This document shows positions 44,099 to 54,654 of a DNA stretch of 64,000 bases, one piece after another. The position numbers were made by a program, and so were the translations under genes. The stretch is from Patiria miniata (Eukaryota; Echinodermata; Asteroidea; Valvatida; Asterinidae): assembly GCF_015706575.1 (NCBI RefSeq), contig NW_024037048.1, positions 12,975,512-13,039,511 of the forward strand. The letters are read 5' to 3'. A model generated the notes under the pieces. That model saw only the letters and a program-made list of their open reading frames with translations, ran no database searches and was not told where the DNA came from. Position 1 is the stretch's first letter; the number at the start of each line of letters is the position of its first letter.

Positions 44099-45940
44099 AT
44101 TTATTTTTTAAATCGGAATTGTGTTCGAAACCGTTGTCCTAATTCTTTTTTGATCGTTGTTCACGTTGTAATTCGTTTGTGATTGTTTATCAACTTCGGG
44201 AATCATAACATATAGGTTTTCCCGTCCAATTTCGCAACTTGTTCGTCCAATAAGAGAGACTGTTCATTACACTGCAAAAGGTCGCATTTAGCGCATTCGA
44301 TTTTTGTAAAAATATTTTACACCCACCAAAGCGTGAAGGCAACTTTTTCGTGCAAAAGAAAATCCATTTCTTTTGTTGGTTTTCGATTTTGCACTGAGTA
44401 TAGGCGAATCTGAAGAGGAAGTATTCATTTTCAACGAAAGTGCAATGGAATAAGGAGTCTATTTAATTTGCAATTCGCAAATCGCCAATTGTATTGGCTA
44501 CAAAAAAATAGGGCCTAGGCCTATACGATTTTTTTTCCACAGAGTGATTACAACAATTAACAAACTAATCACTTAATTGTCCTTACATAAAAACCTGTAT
44601 TTTGACATAGTATTTTATCGGCGAGTGTTCTAAATGTATTTCCTTCTATCACTTTGACACTTTACATTGATACAGTTCTGTTCTGCTTTTTTCATATTCC
44701 CTTCCCAGGCATTCCAATCTTTGAAATAGCTGTACATTCCTTAATCCAAACTTGTCAAAAGCCATGTCATTTTATTCTCTGTTTTATCACTATAATACAA
44801 TATCTTGCTCATGCAACTTCCAAATATCATTGAAAATTTGAACCGTGCTATACTTTTGTAAACGTATGCATCAAAGTGAATTCCCGAGCGGGACTGAAAT
44901 TCAAAGCACAAGAAATTCAATGCACAAGTCACGTAATGTGTTGCTTACTTTTCAAGCGTGAATGAAGAACACCCTCAAATATTTTAAGCTTTCGCTAAGT
45001 TCAACCGGGTGTGAAAAGGTCTGCATGTTTTATACGAAATTGAATTAGCGAAGTGTGAAATTGGACGGGAAACCCTATAATATTTCATAGTGAATGAAAA
45101 AGTTCATTTCTGCTTTAAAACTCATAGTGAACTGGAGTTAAAAGTAAATTTGCCTGGACAAGTGCAACAAAAGCTTAGAATGCTAACAGACTTTTGACCG
45201 AGTTACTAGTGTCTCAAAAAAAGATACAGGCCTTCACAAATATTAATTTGAAAAAAAAAATCGTTTCAATAATAACGTGTAAACAAATTGAAAGCTTATT
45301 TCACGAATCAGTCAATTCGAGAGAAATTGAACAATGTGACATTAAAACAGGTTGTTTTTCTTGACGAATTCGGCCGAGAAAACCTACTATTTTAATTACT
45401 TGACCCTAATAACTTGGTGAGTATCCTGTTTTTGAGTGGCAATGTATCCCAATGAGAAAAAAATCTCACTCATTTATCTTAATTGATAATAAAATCGTAT
45501 TCCTGACTAAAGTGTAAACTTAACCAGTATTCGTTTGTATGTTTTTTTTTCAGCCTACACTGAATTCCTTGTGATCTCTTCTTGGACCTGATCTTCAAGA
45601 ACGAACCATCGAGGTGGGTGTGGTGAGGTTTAATTAATGATTCTATCAGGACCTGGGAAGGGGCAAAATGTGCTCCCCCCCCCCCCCCCCCCCCCCTCCA
45701 AAAAAAATACTACAGCTCCGGAACGCTTCGCCCTATCGGAATGCATTTTGGTGACCTTTCTAGACTCTTATTGGCGGGCGAAAAAAAAAAATCGATTCGA
45801 TGGGTTGCCATGACAACCGGTTTTATAAACTAGGCTTTTCATAAATGTTAGCCCCTTGACCCCTCATACGCCACTGTTATATAACAAAAAAAACATTCTT
45901 CTAACAATGATTCCTCCAATCTCATTTTTTGGGGGTTTTT
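44099..45940 (+). repeat. C1q upstream region, tandem copy 2 (proximal)
   Basis: Second copy of the ~1.88 kb unit directly before C1q gene B. It is closest in sequence to 1-1560. It contains a long poly-C run at about 45676. Confidence 0.8.
45554..45613 (+). other. Candidate leader exon of C1q gene B (proximal copy)
   Basis: Identical in layout to 1088-1147: T-run plus CAG acceptor and GTGGGT donor. About 470 bp separate it from the acceptor next to the coding exon. Confidence 0.4.
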
Positions 45941-46109
45941 TTCTTCTTCAAAGTTCAAATCTGACGGCGGATTGTCATGAACTTTAGACTAGTTCTCCTG
46001 TTTATCAAACCTCACTATTTTTCTCTACTCTTCCCGTTTTTAAAAACTTTTTATCGAAAAAAAATCTCACCTGATTTGTTTCAGTTTAATCGTTGTTATT
46101 CTGTACAGA

Positions 46110-46901
46110 ATGAAAATCTTCGTGGCAACCGTTCTTTCAATCGCCCTCCTTCTGGGTAACTCCGTCAACCTCCGAGCTTCCGTTACTGGGCCGGTTGCCT
46201 CGGACGGTGATGGTCCTGCGTCTCAGGCGTGTCCGATGTGCTGCCAGGGGCCGGCTGCAATTCCCGGCATACCAGGTTTGCCTGGGTCCTTAGGTCAGCC
46301 AGGGTCAAAGGGCGAGCCAGGTCAAAAGGGTGATATTGGACAGAGTGGACCTATGGGTGAGCGTGGAGCAGCTGGGCCTCAAGGGGACGAAGGCATAGGC
46401 CAGCCCGGAAAAATTGGTCCAAGAGGAGTCCCAGGTGTTGTAGGGCCAACGGGGGAAACTGGTGTCAAAGGTCAAAAGGGTGAGCCAGGGGAGACACCAG
46501 ACGACTCCAACCAGCGGGTAGCATTCACCGTGGTGAGGACGAGCAACTCGTTTACCTCTACGAGTCACGACACCCGTTTGCCCTTCCAGGCGACCGAGAC
46601 GCTTCTGCCGGGTACCAGCTTCGATCTCGAGACCGGCACGTTCACGTGTGGTGTGCCGGGCACCTACGTGTTCATGTTTTCTGTGTGCAAATATCCTTCC
46701 AGCAGCCAACTGTACGTTTATCTCCGGAAGAACGGCGCCTGGGTTGTCATTGGCCATAGCGGTGGTTCAAGCTATGATCAGGTGTCTGGGAGCGCGGTGG
46801 TGGTTCTGCAGCGTGGAGATACGATGTATCTCACAATGTGGGGTAAGGCGTTTGGTGGTCACTACATCTCATTCAGTGGCTTCCTCCTTTACCCCGAATA
46901 A
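46110..46901 (+). CDS. C1q-domain collagen-like secreted protein (copy B, 263 aa)
   Basis: Same architecture as the protein at 1624-2424: signal peptide 1-23, CPMCC cluster, Gly-X-Y stalk about 53-127 with the same G95-I96-G97 interruption, and a C1q domain 136-263 ending FSGFLLYPE. Residues 1-135 differ at only six positions from copy A. Within the C1q domain, residues about 193-224 and 242-252 are heavily changed ([19 protein letters not shown] here, [19 protein letters not shown] there) while the intervening [19 protein letters not shown] is identical. The copy gains a cysteine (C193) and is three residues shorter. It is predicted to be secreted and lectin-like, with a different ligand specificity inferred. 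Single coding exon; acceptors lie just before the ATG, as in copy A. Confidence 0.93.
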   Translation: MKIFVATVLSIALLLGNSVNLRASVTGPVASDGDGPASQACPMCCQGPAAIPGIPGLPGSLGQPGSKGEPGQKGDIGQSGPMGERGAAGPQGDEGIGQPGKIGPRGVPGVVGPTGETGVKGQKGEPGETPDDSNQRVAFTVVRTSNSFTSTSHDTRLPFQATETLLPGTSFDLETGTFTCGVPGTYVFMFSVCKYPSSSQLYVYLRKNGAWVVIGHSGGSSYDQVSGSAVVVLQRGDTMYLTMWGKAFGGHYISFSGFLLYPE

Positions 46902-48335
46902 ACACAATCCAACACATAAAGATACACGAGCATCGTGTTGCTGATTTGTTTAATGTCTTTCCATTTTTCCCGAAACAATAACGAATGAATTAAGAGAAAT
47001 AATGTTCAATGACAATGTCACAAAAGTAACATATGATTAACGTTTTTGCTTTGCGCATGCGCCGATCTGTATACTACAATGGATTTGCCATTTTTTTTTT
47101 TGACTTTTTGCAAAACAAAAATATTTAGCTTTATATGCACGAGTACTGAGATATAGTGAAAAGTATGCGTTAAGTTTTTTGACAACGATTTTTTTGGACC
47201 CATTGTAGGCCTATCGAGAAGTATTTTGATGGAATATTTTTTCAAAGCAAGCTGGGTCATCTTTTTTTTTTAGAAACAAAAGGTTTGCAATAAAGCAGTG
47301 CCACTATGTTTCCAGAAATGTTAACAACTAAAAACAGATTGTGTTAATGGCGTTATCTCGACCAACCTGGATTTTTTAGGCCATGTTTTTGACCGCCAAT
47401 TTTTTTTATTGCCACATTTGGTCAACATATAAAATAATATGTTTTTTTTTCCCGAAAATAAATGCAACTTATTTGTAGTATTGGGTATTTAAAACAGATT
47501 AATTAAACACAATAACTGTATCCTAATTAAAGCAAACAAAGTATAAAAGACATACAGACAAACAAACAAAATATTTTGCTACCTACCTGGATAATTTTAG
47601 AGCATTTACTGTAACTTGTTATTTTCTTTGCCTTATGTTCCCTGTATGCCCAGCACAGATGATGTCAATTAAATCAATCCCATGCATGTATCAATTTTTA
47701 TTTCATGTCACGACTGAAAAAAGTCTCAAGTGATTGAATCTGATTTTCTTATAGACTTTAAGCTTGGCATTTGGATTAACAATTGTTTGAAATATTCTAA
47801 TGCTATTCACAGCAATTAGAATACACTGGTTTTTATGAAATGATTGCATTATTTTAAACGTTACAATATGTGAGAATTATGTAAAAGTAACAATTGACTT
47901 GCTATGAAAACAGTATGCATAAAACCTCATTCTGAGGATTACCAAAAGCACCACCATTGTTGATAAATACTCTCTTTTTTTCGCTTGGCTTCGTTATGAA
48001 AAAAAAAAAAATGATTTTAATTACTTTCAGTTGAAACAGAAACGTGCCTACAGTAATGAAAAATGTGGAGTTGGCTGTTGTTTTTAAAGCCTGTAAGAGT
48101 GCGACAAGTGTTTTTTGATTAAAAGACTCCAAATTATTTGAAGACTTTTATTGTTCTTAATCAGCATTACTTGATTGCATTCAAGAAACTCACTTTGAAA
48201 ACATCAGTGAAAGTGTGAGCCCGTAAGATGGTAAAGAAACAATCTTAACGAAATCAATCAAAACAAAGCACAAATTCCATTCAAGTGAGGAGGGTCTTTC
48301 AACTGGTTGGAATTGTCCTTTGTCACTTTATCATT
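46902..48335. other. Conserved non-coding DNA downstream of C1q gene B
   Basis: Counterpart of 2426-3846. The stop codon TAA again lies within AATAAA. An additional AATAAA occurs near 47288. No gene seen. Confidence 0.6.
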
Positions 48336-48476
48336 TCAAGTGAATTTCTTTGTATTGACTTTTATTTGGATGCCATATTTGGCATCCCTGCTGACAGCAT
48401 ATCCTTGGATAATGTCTCCAGCCAGCACATGTACATGTAAGCTGAACAAGTACGCTTCCTGGGAATAGGTAGACTC
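48336..48476 (-). CDS. Terminal coding exon of an unidentified minus-strand gene (copy B)
   Basis: Open over the same 46 codons as 3847-3987, with nearly the same peptide (ESTYSQEAYLF to KVNTKKFT). A breakpoint immediately upstream removes the long pyrimidine tract, leaving ATCAACAG as the only acceptor. The copy is therefore probably non-functional even if copy A is real. Confidence 0.35.
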   Translation of the reverse strand, partial: ESTYSQEAYLFSLHVHVLAGDIIQGYAVSRDAKYGIQIKVNTKKFT

Positions 48477-48811
48477 CTGTTGATCAGGTGACCACAGTAG
48501 CTCAGTCAGACTGGGTCACAAGCACTGTTAGATTTATTGCTCACCCCGCCCCCATTTTTTGCACCAGCGGTTAACACCCCCCCCCCCCCCCCCCCCCCCG
48601 AGTATTCTGTAAAGAGTGCCCTTTTTACACAAGTAACTTTTAGTTTTTACACAAGTGTCCTTAGTTTTGTTTAAAAAGTTTCTTGTTTCGCCAGCGGCTT
48701 TTTAAGAATTTTTGGTATTTCATGTGAACGTCAGCAATTGTGCCGCCATGAAAAGCGCCACCCATTGACCTACCGCCGTTTGCGAGTTAACCACGCCCCT
48801 TAGACAACTCT

Positions 48812-48985
48812 ATAAGCCGTTTCGCGGATACCCCCATCTTTGAATTATTTTTTTTCGAGGGGGGGGGGAGGCATTACAATGAAAATACGTCTCATCATGC
48901 AACTGTAGCTGAGATTGATGGGATGTCTTTTCATTGTAATGCCCCCCCCCATTTCAAAGATGGCGGTATCCGCGAAACGGCTCAT
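48812..48985. mobile_element. Foldback element with poly-G/poly-C arms (copy B)
   Basis: Same structure as 4392-4575, with shorter pairing G- and C-runs (about 10 each), showing run-length change between the copies. Confidence 0.65.
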
Positions 48986-49142
48986 GGAATTTTGTACATA
49001 AATTTTTGTTTGTCTCAGATTTTGGCGTTCTGCGTCCATTTGTATATCATGTTTAGACAATATTTTACAAGCTGCGTTGACGCAATTCCACCGTGATAGG
49101 TTAATTCTCCGATAGTGGCCATTATCACCGGTTTGTACTTAC

Positions 49143-49210
49143 ATGACAATGAGCTGAGCCTCCTGGGAATGTTGGCGAAGCAATTCACGGATCCGCATCT
49201 GTCTGTTGGT
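49143..49210 (-). pseudogene. SLC12A-like C-terminal exon, unit 5
   Basis: Intact 68 bp copy of 5404-5471 with acceptor CTTTCAG and donor GTAAGT; reads to IRELLRQHSQEAQLIVM. It lies directly at a breakpoint: the roughly 680 bp that precede this exon in unit 1 (4711-5393) are missing here. Confidence 0.68.
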
Positions 49211-49681
49211 CTGAAAGAAAAAAAAAGATTTCAGGCAAAAAAATGTCGTGATTTATTGATGTTTACTAAAGTCGAGTTCCATGCACTTGGCAAATCAAAT
49301 GAACTGAGAGTTGTACGAAAAATGGATTGAAAGTGATCAATCTCATTATTGAAAATCACCCACCAGAATGTCAAAGGTTGGACCCAATTAACAGATGTTG
49401 CAAGACTGGACTTAAAATCACACAAACCAGGGACTTGGCGTAAAGTGGATACTGGGAAAGCTTTAAGTGTATTGCCTCCATGCATGGACAAAAGAGGGCG
49501 CTTTATAGTAAAAACAAGCAGAAACCGGAATGAGGGACACTTCACTGGTTCACTCATGCTGGTTATCGTGTATTTGGTACCAGCATTTATAAGCCACGAT
49601 GGCGCCCAAATAGCCCTCGTTTAAAGTTTTCTCTGTGGAGGGGGGGGGGGGGGGTGCTTGAGCGCAAGGAGGAGATTCTAC

Positions 49682-50000
49682 CTTCTCGTTGAGCGTAGTG
49701 ACTTCCTCCTTGCTGATCTTCCAAGGACACTTCTCCGTGGTCTCCCCTGCTTCCTCATCCAGCATCCAGGGTTTGGACAGCTCCTTGAACCGTCTCAGGC
49801 TCTACTTCTTAGGCTTCTTGTTCAGGTCTGGGATGACCTCCACGTCCGAGCAGTTGATGCAGAACTTGCTGAGCATGTTGGCCATGTTCATCTGCTCCCT
49901 GTCCATTTGCTCCTTCTTGCCCGTGGTGGCAAAGATGCGCAGATTGCATTTCTCCCAGTTGGATTTCATGGAGATGAGGTTGGGATGAGTAGGGTCAAAC
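49682..50000 (-). pseudogene. SLC12A-like cytosolic-domain exon, unit 5
   Basis: Copy of the 5936-6256 exon with the frame well kept: MKSNWEKCNLRIFATT, NMANMLSKFCINCSDVEVIP, DLNKKPKK, then TAG, then SLRRFKELSKPWMLDEEAG and CPWKISKEEV. A conserved Arg/Lys and an Arg have changed to Asn and Cys. Same-position stop as unit 2. Confidence 0.78.
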
Positions 50001-50481
50001 CTGGGGGTGGTGGGAGGTGGGGGCGGAGGTTGGGGGAGGGGGGGGGGGGTTCCCAAACAAAAATTATACAGAGCATTATATAAAGCATGTGTTTCCTTAG
50101 ACATGCAGCCATCCAGAATAACCTGAGAGATCTCTGAAAGGCTCCATGAAATGAATTGGACACTGAAACATATAATAAAATAATCAGGCCAACCAAGAAC
50201 CAAAAGTGTGGTGTTTTCTACTACATACAAAAAACAACTGTGTGGTAGGGTAGGTAAAAATCTGTTTTGGGGGGTTTGACATTTCAATAGCCTAAAAATA
50301 TAGGGTGGGATGATAGTCATTAAAATTTACTTTTTTTTCTCTACTTTAATTTGCATGCATTAATTAACATGTGAATCATTCTGCCGACTACTGACCAACT
50401 TACACAAAAATAAATATAAAGTTTATAGTTTTCACTGTGGAGGGGGGGGGGGGGTGCTTGATCCCAAGGAGGAGATTCTAC

Positions 50482-50667
50482 CTTCTCTTTGAGCATGGTG
50501 ACTTCTTCCTTGCTGATCTTCCAAGGAAACTTCTCCGTGGTCTCCAGGCTGCTTCCTCATCCAGCATCCAGGGTTTGGAGAGCTCCTTGATGATTGTGTT
50601 GGTCTTGATCTTACCCAACCAACAGCACAGAACTCCATCTTGGGCAAAATCTTGTCCTTGTACCAGC
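50482..50667 (-). pseudogene. Mosaic SLC12A-like exon, unit 5
   Basis: Same fusion and near-identical to 9818-10003: WYKDKILPKMEFCAVG, KIKTNTII and SKPWMLDEEA blocks with a frame change before TEKFPWKISKEEV. Confidence 0.7.
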
Positions 50668-51009
50668 CTTCAGAAAAAGAAAAAAAAACAGTCAATTGTT
50701 ATTTAATGATCGTTAACTTGGTTATCGTTAAGATTGGAGTAAACCTGAAGTTAATACAACCTAGATATACCTCACGGTATACCAAACGTTAAATCTGACA
50801 CCGTGGCAGCAAGGAGATTTCCACCTTTCTATGAATATGCCTTTGAATGAGCATGACGACTATTTATAAAAGATATAGACATATATCATACTCGGCAATA
50901 GGGATAGTCATTGGAAAGAACTTGGGACAGGTGTATACAAAGTTACGCGCAAGACTCAGACTTGTTTTAAGCGAATTACTGAGAAGACGACCATAATTAT
51001 TGGTAATGA

Positions 51010-51600
51010 GGATACTTTTATTATGGAGTAGATTAACCATCTTGGTTAGGGGGATATTTTTTTAGAAGGGAATTATGGAGGAGACTAACCATCTTGGCTA
51101 GAAGGATATTTTTCTTAGAAGGGAACTATGGAGGAGACTAAACCATGCTTGGCTCGGAGGGTGCTTTTTTTTTTGAAGGAAATTATGGAGGAGACTACCA
51201 TATTGGCTTGGAGGATATTTTTTTAGGAGGGAATTACTGAGGGGACTAACCATCTTGCCTAGGAGAATATTTTTTAGAAGGGAATTATGGAGGAGAGGAA
51301 CCATCATGGTTAGGAGGATATTTGTTTTAGAAAGGATTTATGGAGAAGACTAACCATCTTGGCTAAAAGGACATTTTTAGAGGGAATTTATGGAAGAGAC
51401 TAACTATCTTGGCTAGGAGAATATTTTTTAGAAGGGAATTATGGAGGAGACGAACCATCATGGTTAGGAGGATATTTGTTTTAGAAGGGATTTATGGAGA
51501 AGACTAATCATCTTGGCTAAAAGGACATTTTTAGAGGGAATTTATGGAAGAGAGAAACTATCTTGGCTAGGAGGATATTTTTTTAATAGGGAATTATGAA
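51010..51600. repeat. ~52 bp minisatellite block 5
   Basis: Same family and orientation as 7240-8020, closest in order of variants to 10340-11040. Confidence 0.9.
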
Positions 51601-52058
51601 GAAGACCAAAGATTTTAGGTGGAAAATGGACTGGAATATTGATGTTTAATATGTCGAGTTCCACTTGGCAAAGAAAATGAACTACTTAAGGGTTGTTCAA
51701 TTTGCACTGAAAGTGATCAATACTAATATTTGAAAAATAACCCACAAGAATGTCAAAGGTTGGACACAATTAACAGATGTTGCAAGACTGGACTTAAAAT
51801 CACACAAACCAGGGACTAAGCGTAAAGTGGATACTGGTAAAGCTTTAAGTGTATTGTCTCCATGCATGGACAAAAGAGGGCGCTTTATAGTCAAACAAGC
51901 AGAAGCCGGAATGAGGGACACTTCACTGGTTCACTCATGCTGGTTATCGTGTATTTGGTACCAGCATTTATAAGCCACGATGGCGGCCAAATGGCCCTCG
52001 TTGATGGTTTTCTCTGTGGAAGGGGTGGGGGTGCTTGAGCGCAAGAAGGAGATTCTAC

Positions 52059-52347
52059 CTTCTCGTTGAGCGTAGTGACTCCTTCCTTGCTGATCTTCCA
52101 AGGAAACTTCTCTGTGGTCTCCCCTGCTTCCTCATCCAGCATCCAGGGTTTGGACAGCTCCTTGAACCGTCTCAGGCTCTACCCCTCCACGTCCGAGCAG
52201 TTGATGCGGAACTTGCTGAGCATGTTGGCCATGTTCATCTTCTCCCTGTTCATTTGCTCCTTCTTGCCCGTGGCGGCAAAGACGCGCAGCTTGCATTTCT
52301 CCCAGTTGGATTTCAAGGAGATGAGGTTGGGATGAGTAGGGTCAAGC
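52059..52347 (-). pseudogene. SLC12A-like cytosolic-domain exon, unit 6
   Basis: Copy of the 5936-6256 exon with a deletion that removes the DVIPDLNKKPK region together with the shared stop. It retains KELSKPWMLDEEAG, WKISKEGV and CKLRVFAAT. It is flanked upstream on the coding strand by an unusually long C-run array. Confidence 0.72.
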
Positions 52348-52582
52348 CTGGGGGGGGGGGGGGGGGGGGGGTGGGAGGTGGGGGCGGAGGGGGGGGGGGG
52401 GGTTCACAAACAAAAATTATACAGAGCATTATTTCCCTTTGACATAAAGCATGTGTTTCCTTCGACATGCAGCCATCCAGAATAACCTGAGAGATCTCTG
52501 AAAGGCTCCCTGAAATGAATTGGACACTGAAACAAAATAATAAAGCCAACCAAGAACAAAAAGTTTGGTGTTTTCTATTAGG

Positions 52583-53228
52583 CCAAAAAAAAAAAGTCGG
52601 TCTCTGGTCGGCACGCGGGTCAATCTTTTTTTTTTCCAAAATGTTCTGTGGTAGCTCCAACAGCGCCCTCTATTGCCGCACCTTCTCAATTTTTTTTTTA
52701 CCAAAGAGCACCAAGGAATTGGAAATTGCACCAAGAGAGCACCATCGAGAGCACCAAGGCAAATTATGGAGGACACCAATGTACATGAAGACACCAAAAA
52801 AGCAAAATAGTACCCCACCTTGGGCCAAGTTCGCGCAAGGACTATAGTTGACCAATGGTTAACTAACGTTTGCCCGAACTCTGTCTAGTCGACGGTGATT
52901 GACTACGCTAGTCGACTATTTGGAACCAGCCTACTGGGGTTGGTTGCTTCGCTGGTAACCAATAGCCGTGCGTATTCATAACGCTAGCAGAGAGCCAGGA
53001 TCCAGAAGTTTTGCGATGACATTTTGACCAGCGTTTGACTAGAGACGTTCGCACGTTGCTATTAGTGCGCAGGCGTAAGGTACGTCACAAATCAACCACT
53101 AGTCGACTAATGGTCCTTGCCCGAACTTGGCTTATCTGTACAATCCAAGCTTGGAAAGAAAAAGCCTCGTCCCCGCGTCATTCCGGAACTTTGGTCTGAC
53201 CAGAGACCGAATATTTTATGTTTGGCCT
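52583..53228. mobile_element. MITE-C-like element inserted in unit 6 (~645 bp)
   Basis: Ends TTAGGCCAAA...GTCGGTCTCTGGTC and its complement GACCAGAGACCG...TTTGGCCTTA form inverted repeats. It interrupts unit sequence that is continuous at 14695-14715 and 50213-50235 (CTACTACATACAAAAAACAA). The interior has repeated GAGCACCA phrases and no transposase. Confidence 0.78.
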
Positions 53229-53537
53229 TAGATATAAAAAACAACTGTGTTTAACATCCAGAATAACCTGAGAGATCTCTGAAAGGCTCTGTGAAATGAA
53301 TTGGACACTGAAACAAATATTAAAATAATATCGCCAACCAAGAACAAAAAGTGTGGTGTTTTCTATTACATATAAAAAAACAACTGTGTGGTAGGGTAGG
53401 TAAAAATCTGTTTTGGGGGTTTGAAATTTCTATAGCCTAAAAATATAAGGTGGGATGATAGTCATTAAAATTTACTTTTTTTCTCTATTTTGCATGCATT
53501 AGTTAACATGTGAATCATTCACACAGCAATAACTTAC

Positions 53538-53649
53538 AATCAGCACTGCTCCGCATATGAGAAGGCTTGTGCTCTTGGTGATATGGGAGACGAAGTGAAC
53601 CAGGGCAGGCCTGCATCCAGGGCGACCAGTCAATGCAATAATCTGTGGC
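53538..53649 (-). CDS. SLC12A-like exon at start of cytosolic domain (RPALV exon)
   Basis: A 112 bp minus-strand exon with acceptor CCCTGTACAG and donor GTAAGT. It encodes [20 protein letters not shown] then [17 protein letters not shown], without lesions. This matches the highly conserved start of the C-terminal domain in Na-Cl and Na-K-2Cl cotransporters (LTG-P--RPAL---...ICG-V). The next exon expected downstream was not found intact; the copies at 52059 and 49682 are damaged. A full copy recurs at 59197-59308 and a fragment at about 58980-59035. Confidence 0.78.
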
Positions 53650-53682
53650 CTGTACAGGGAAATACAACAATCCACAAATTGA

Positions 53683-53757
53683 AAGGAAGAGGGAATAGAA
53701 CCTGGGACCTCTGGATTGCCGTTCCAGTGCTCTACCAACTGAGCTACCAAGCTCCAT
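53683..53757 (-). mobile_element. tRNA-derived SINE head
   Basis: The minus strand reads TAGCTCAGTTGGTAGAGC (A box) and GGTTCTATTCC (B box) about 30 nt apart, as in a tRNA. It directly adjoins the intron 5' of the RPALV exon. The B box deviates from the consensus, so a working tRNA is unlikely. Confidence 0.65.
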
Positions 53758-54212
53758 CGTGTTTAGTCCCCCCACTTTGTCAATGTCTATGTTAAGAATA
53801 GGCATTGGTCAGAGTTGTAATGACTCGAGTCGACTCGAGTCACAATTTTATGCAAAATTTATGTTCATGTTACTTATTTGCGAATACAGTTCGGTACAGC
53901 CGCCGCTTGTAGTGTACAAACATACAACGTGTCACAGACTCCCGCCTTGTGGTTCTGAAACGCACAAAATAACATTCCGGAACCGGACTTTAAACGCATT
54001 TTCCAATCCGTTGTTTCATCATTGGCTTTGAGCGATTTCTTATTAAGCTATATGATTCCAACGCCGTCTAAATGTATACCCTCCTTTTAAAAATCAAATA
54101 GATACTTGCCCACTTTTAAAAATTCAGAAATATGTGTATAATGCAGTTTGGTTTTGATGTTGTCAGCGATCAGCAACACCTCATGTGCGAGCTTGTGCGG
54201 TTCAGTTTCTAA

Positions 54213-54531
54213 AGAATGAGTGTCATATTTGGTAGAATTCTGTATTCCATTGTACAACACTGTATTTATTCCTGGATGAATCCATACAACCATAGAGTGC
54301 TGGGGCGGTTTGGGGCGGTATAAGGAGTAACAGGCAGGGCACTTTGAGGGGCAGGGACTAATGACTTCATTGCATTATGCTTAGTGCTTTTTTTAATCAT
54401 TTGGATAATGGCTAAGTGAACATGCTTCTATAGACGAGCTACATTCATTTATCATTGATTATCTGCTGATCCTAAATTGAAGGTTATGCGACTCTGCAAA
54501 TATCACGAGAAGGAAGATTGTGTTGACTTAC
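54213..54531. repeat. Unit DNA repeated at 56596-56910
   Basis: Carries GGTAGAATTCTGTATTCC and GAGTGCTGGGGCGGTTTGG in both places. It forms the downstream side (on the minus strand) of the intact transmembrane-region exon in units 7 and 8. No gene. Confidence 0.7.
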
Positions 54532-54654
54532 CAATGGCTATGCAGGCAGCTGTGATAAAGAACGCCAGGATGTGGGCTCTACGTGGCTCATCCCCCGGCC
54601 TAGAACCAACAGCACAGAACTCCATCTTGGGCACAATCTTGTCCTTGTACCAGC
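54532..54654 (-). CDS. SLC12A-like transmembrane-region exon, unit 7
   Basis: A 123 bp minus-strand exon with acceptor TTCTGAAG and donor GTAAGT. It reads WYKDKIVPKMEFCAVGSRPG then DEPRRAHILAFFITAACIAI. This matches the cotransporter loop and helix with the EP-R---L-F-I pattern that precedes the ELN--AP motif. No stop or frameshift. It supplies the 5' part of the mosaic exons, which break off just after FCAVG. On the minus strand it precedes the RPALV exon at 53538-53649, as expected for a gene, but the intervening helix exons are missing. Confidence 0.75.
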
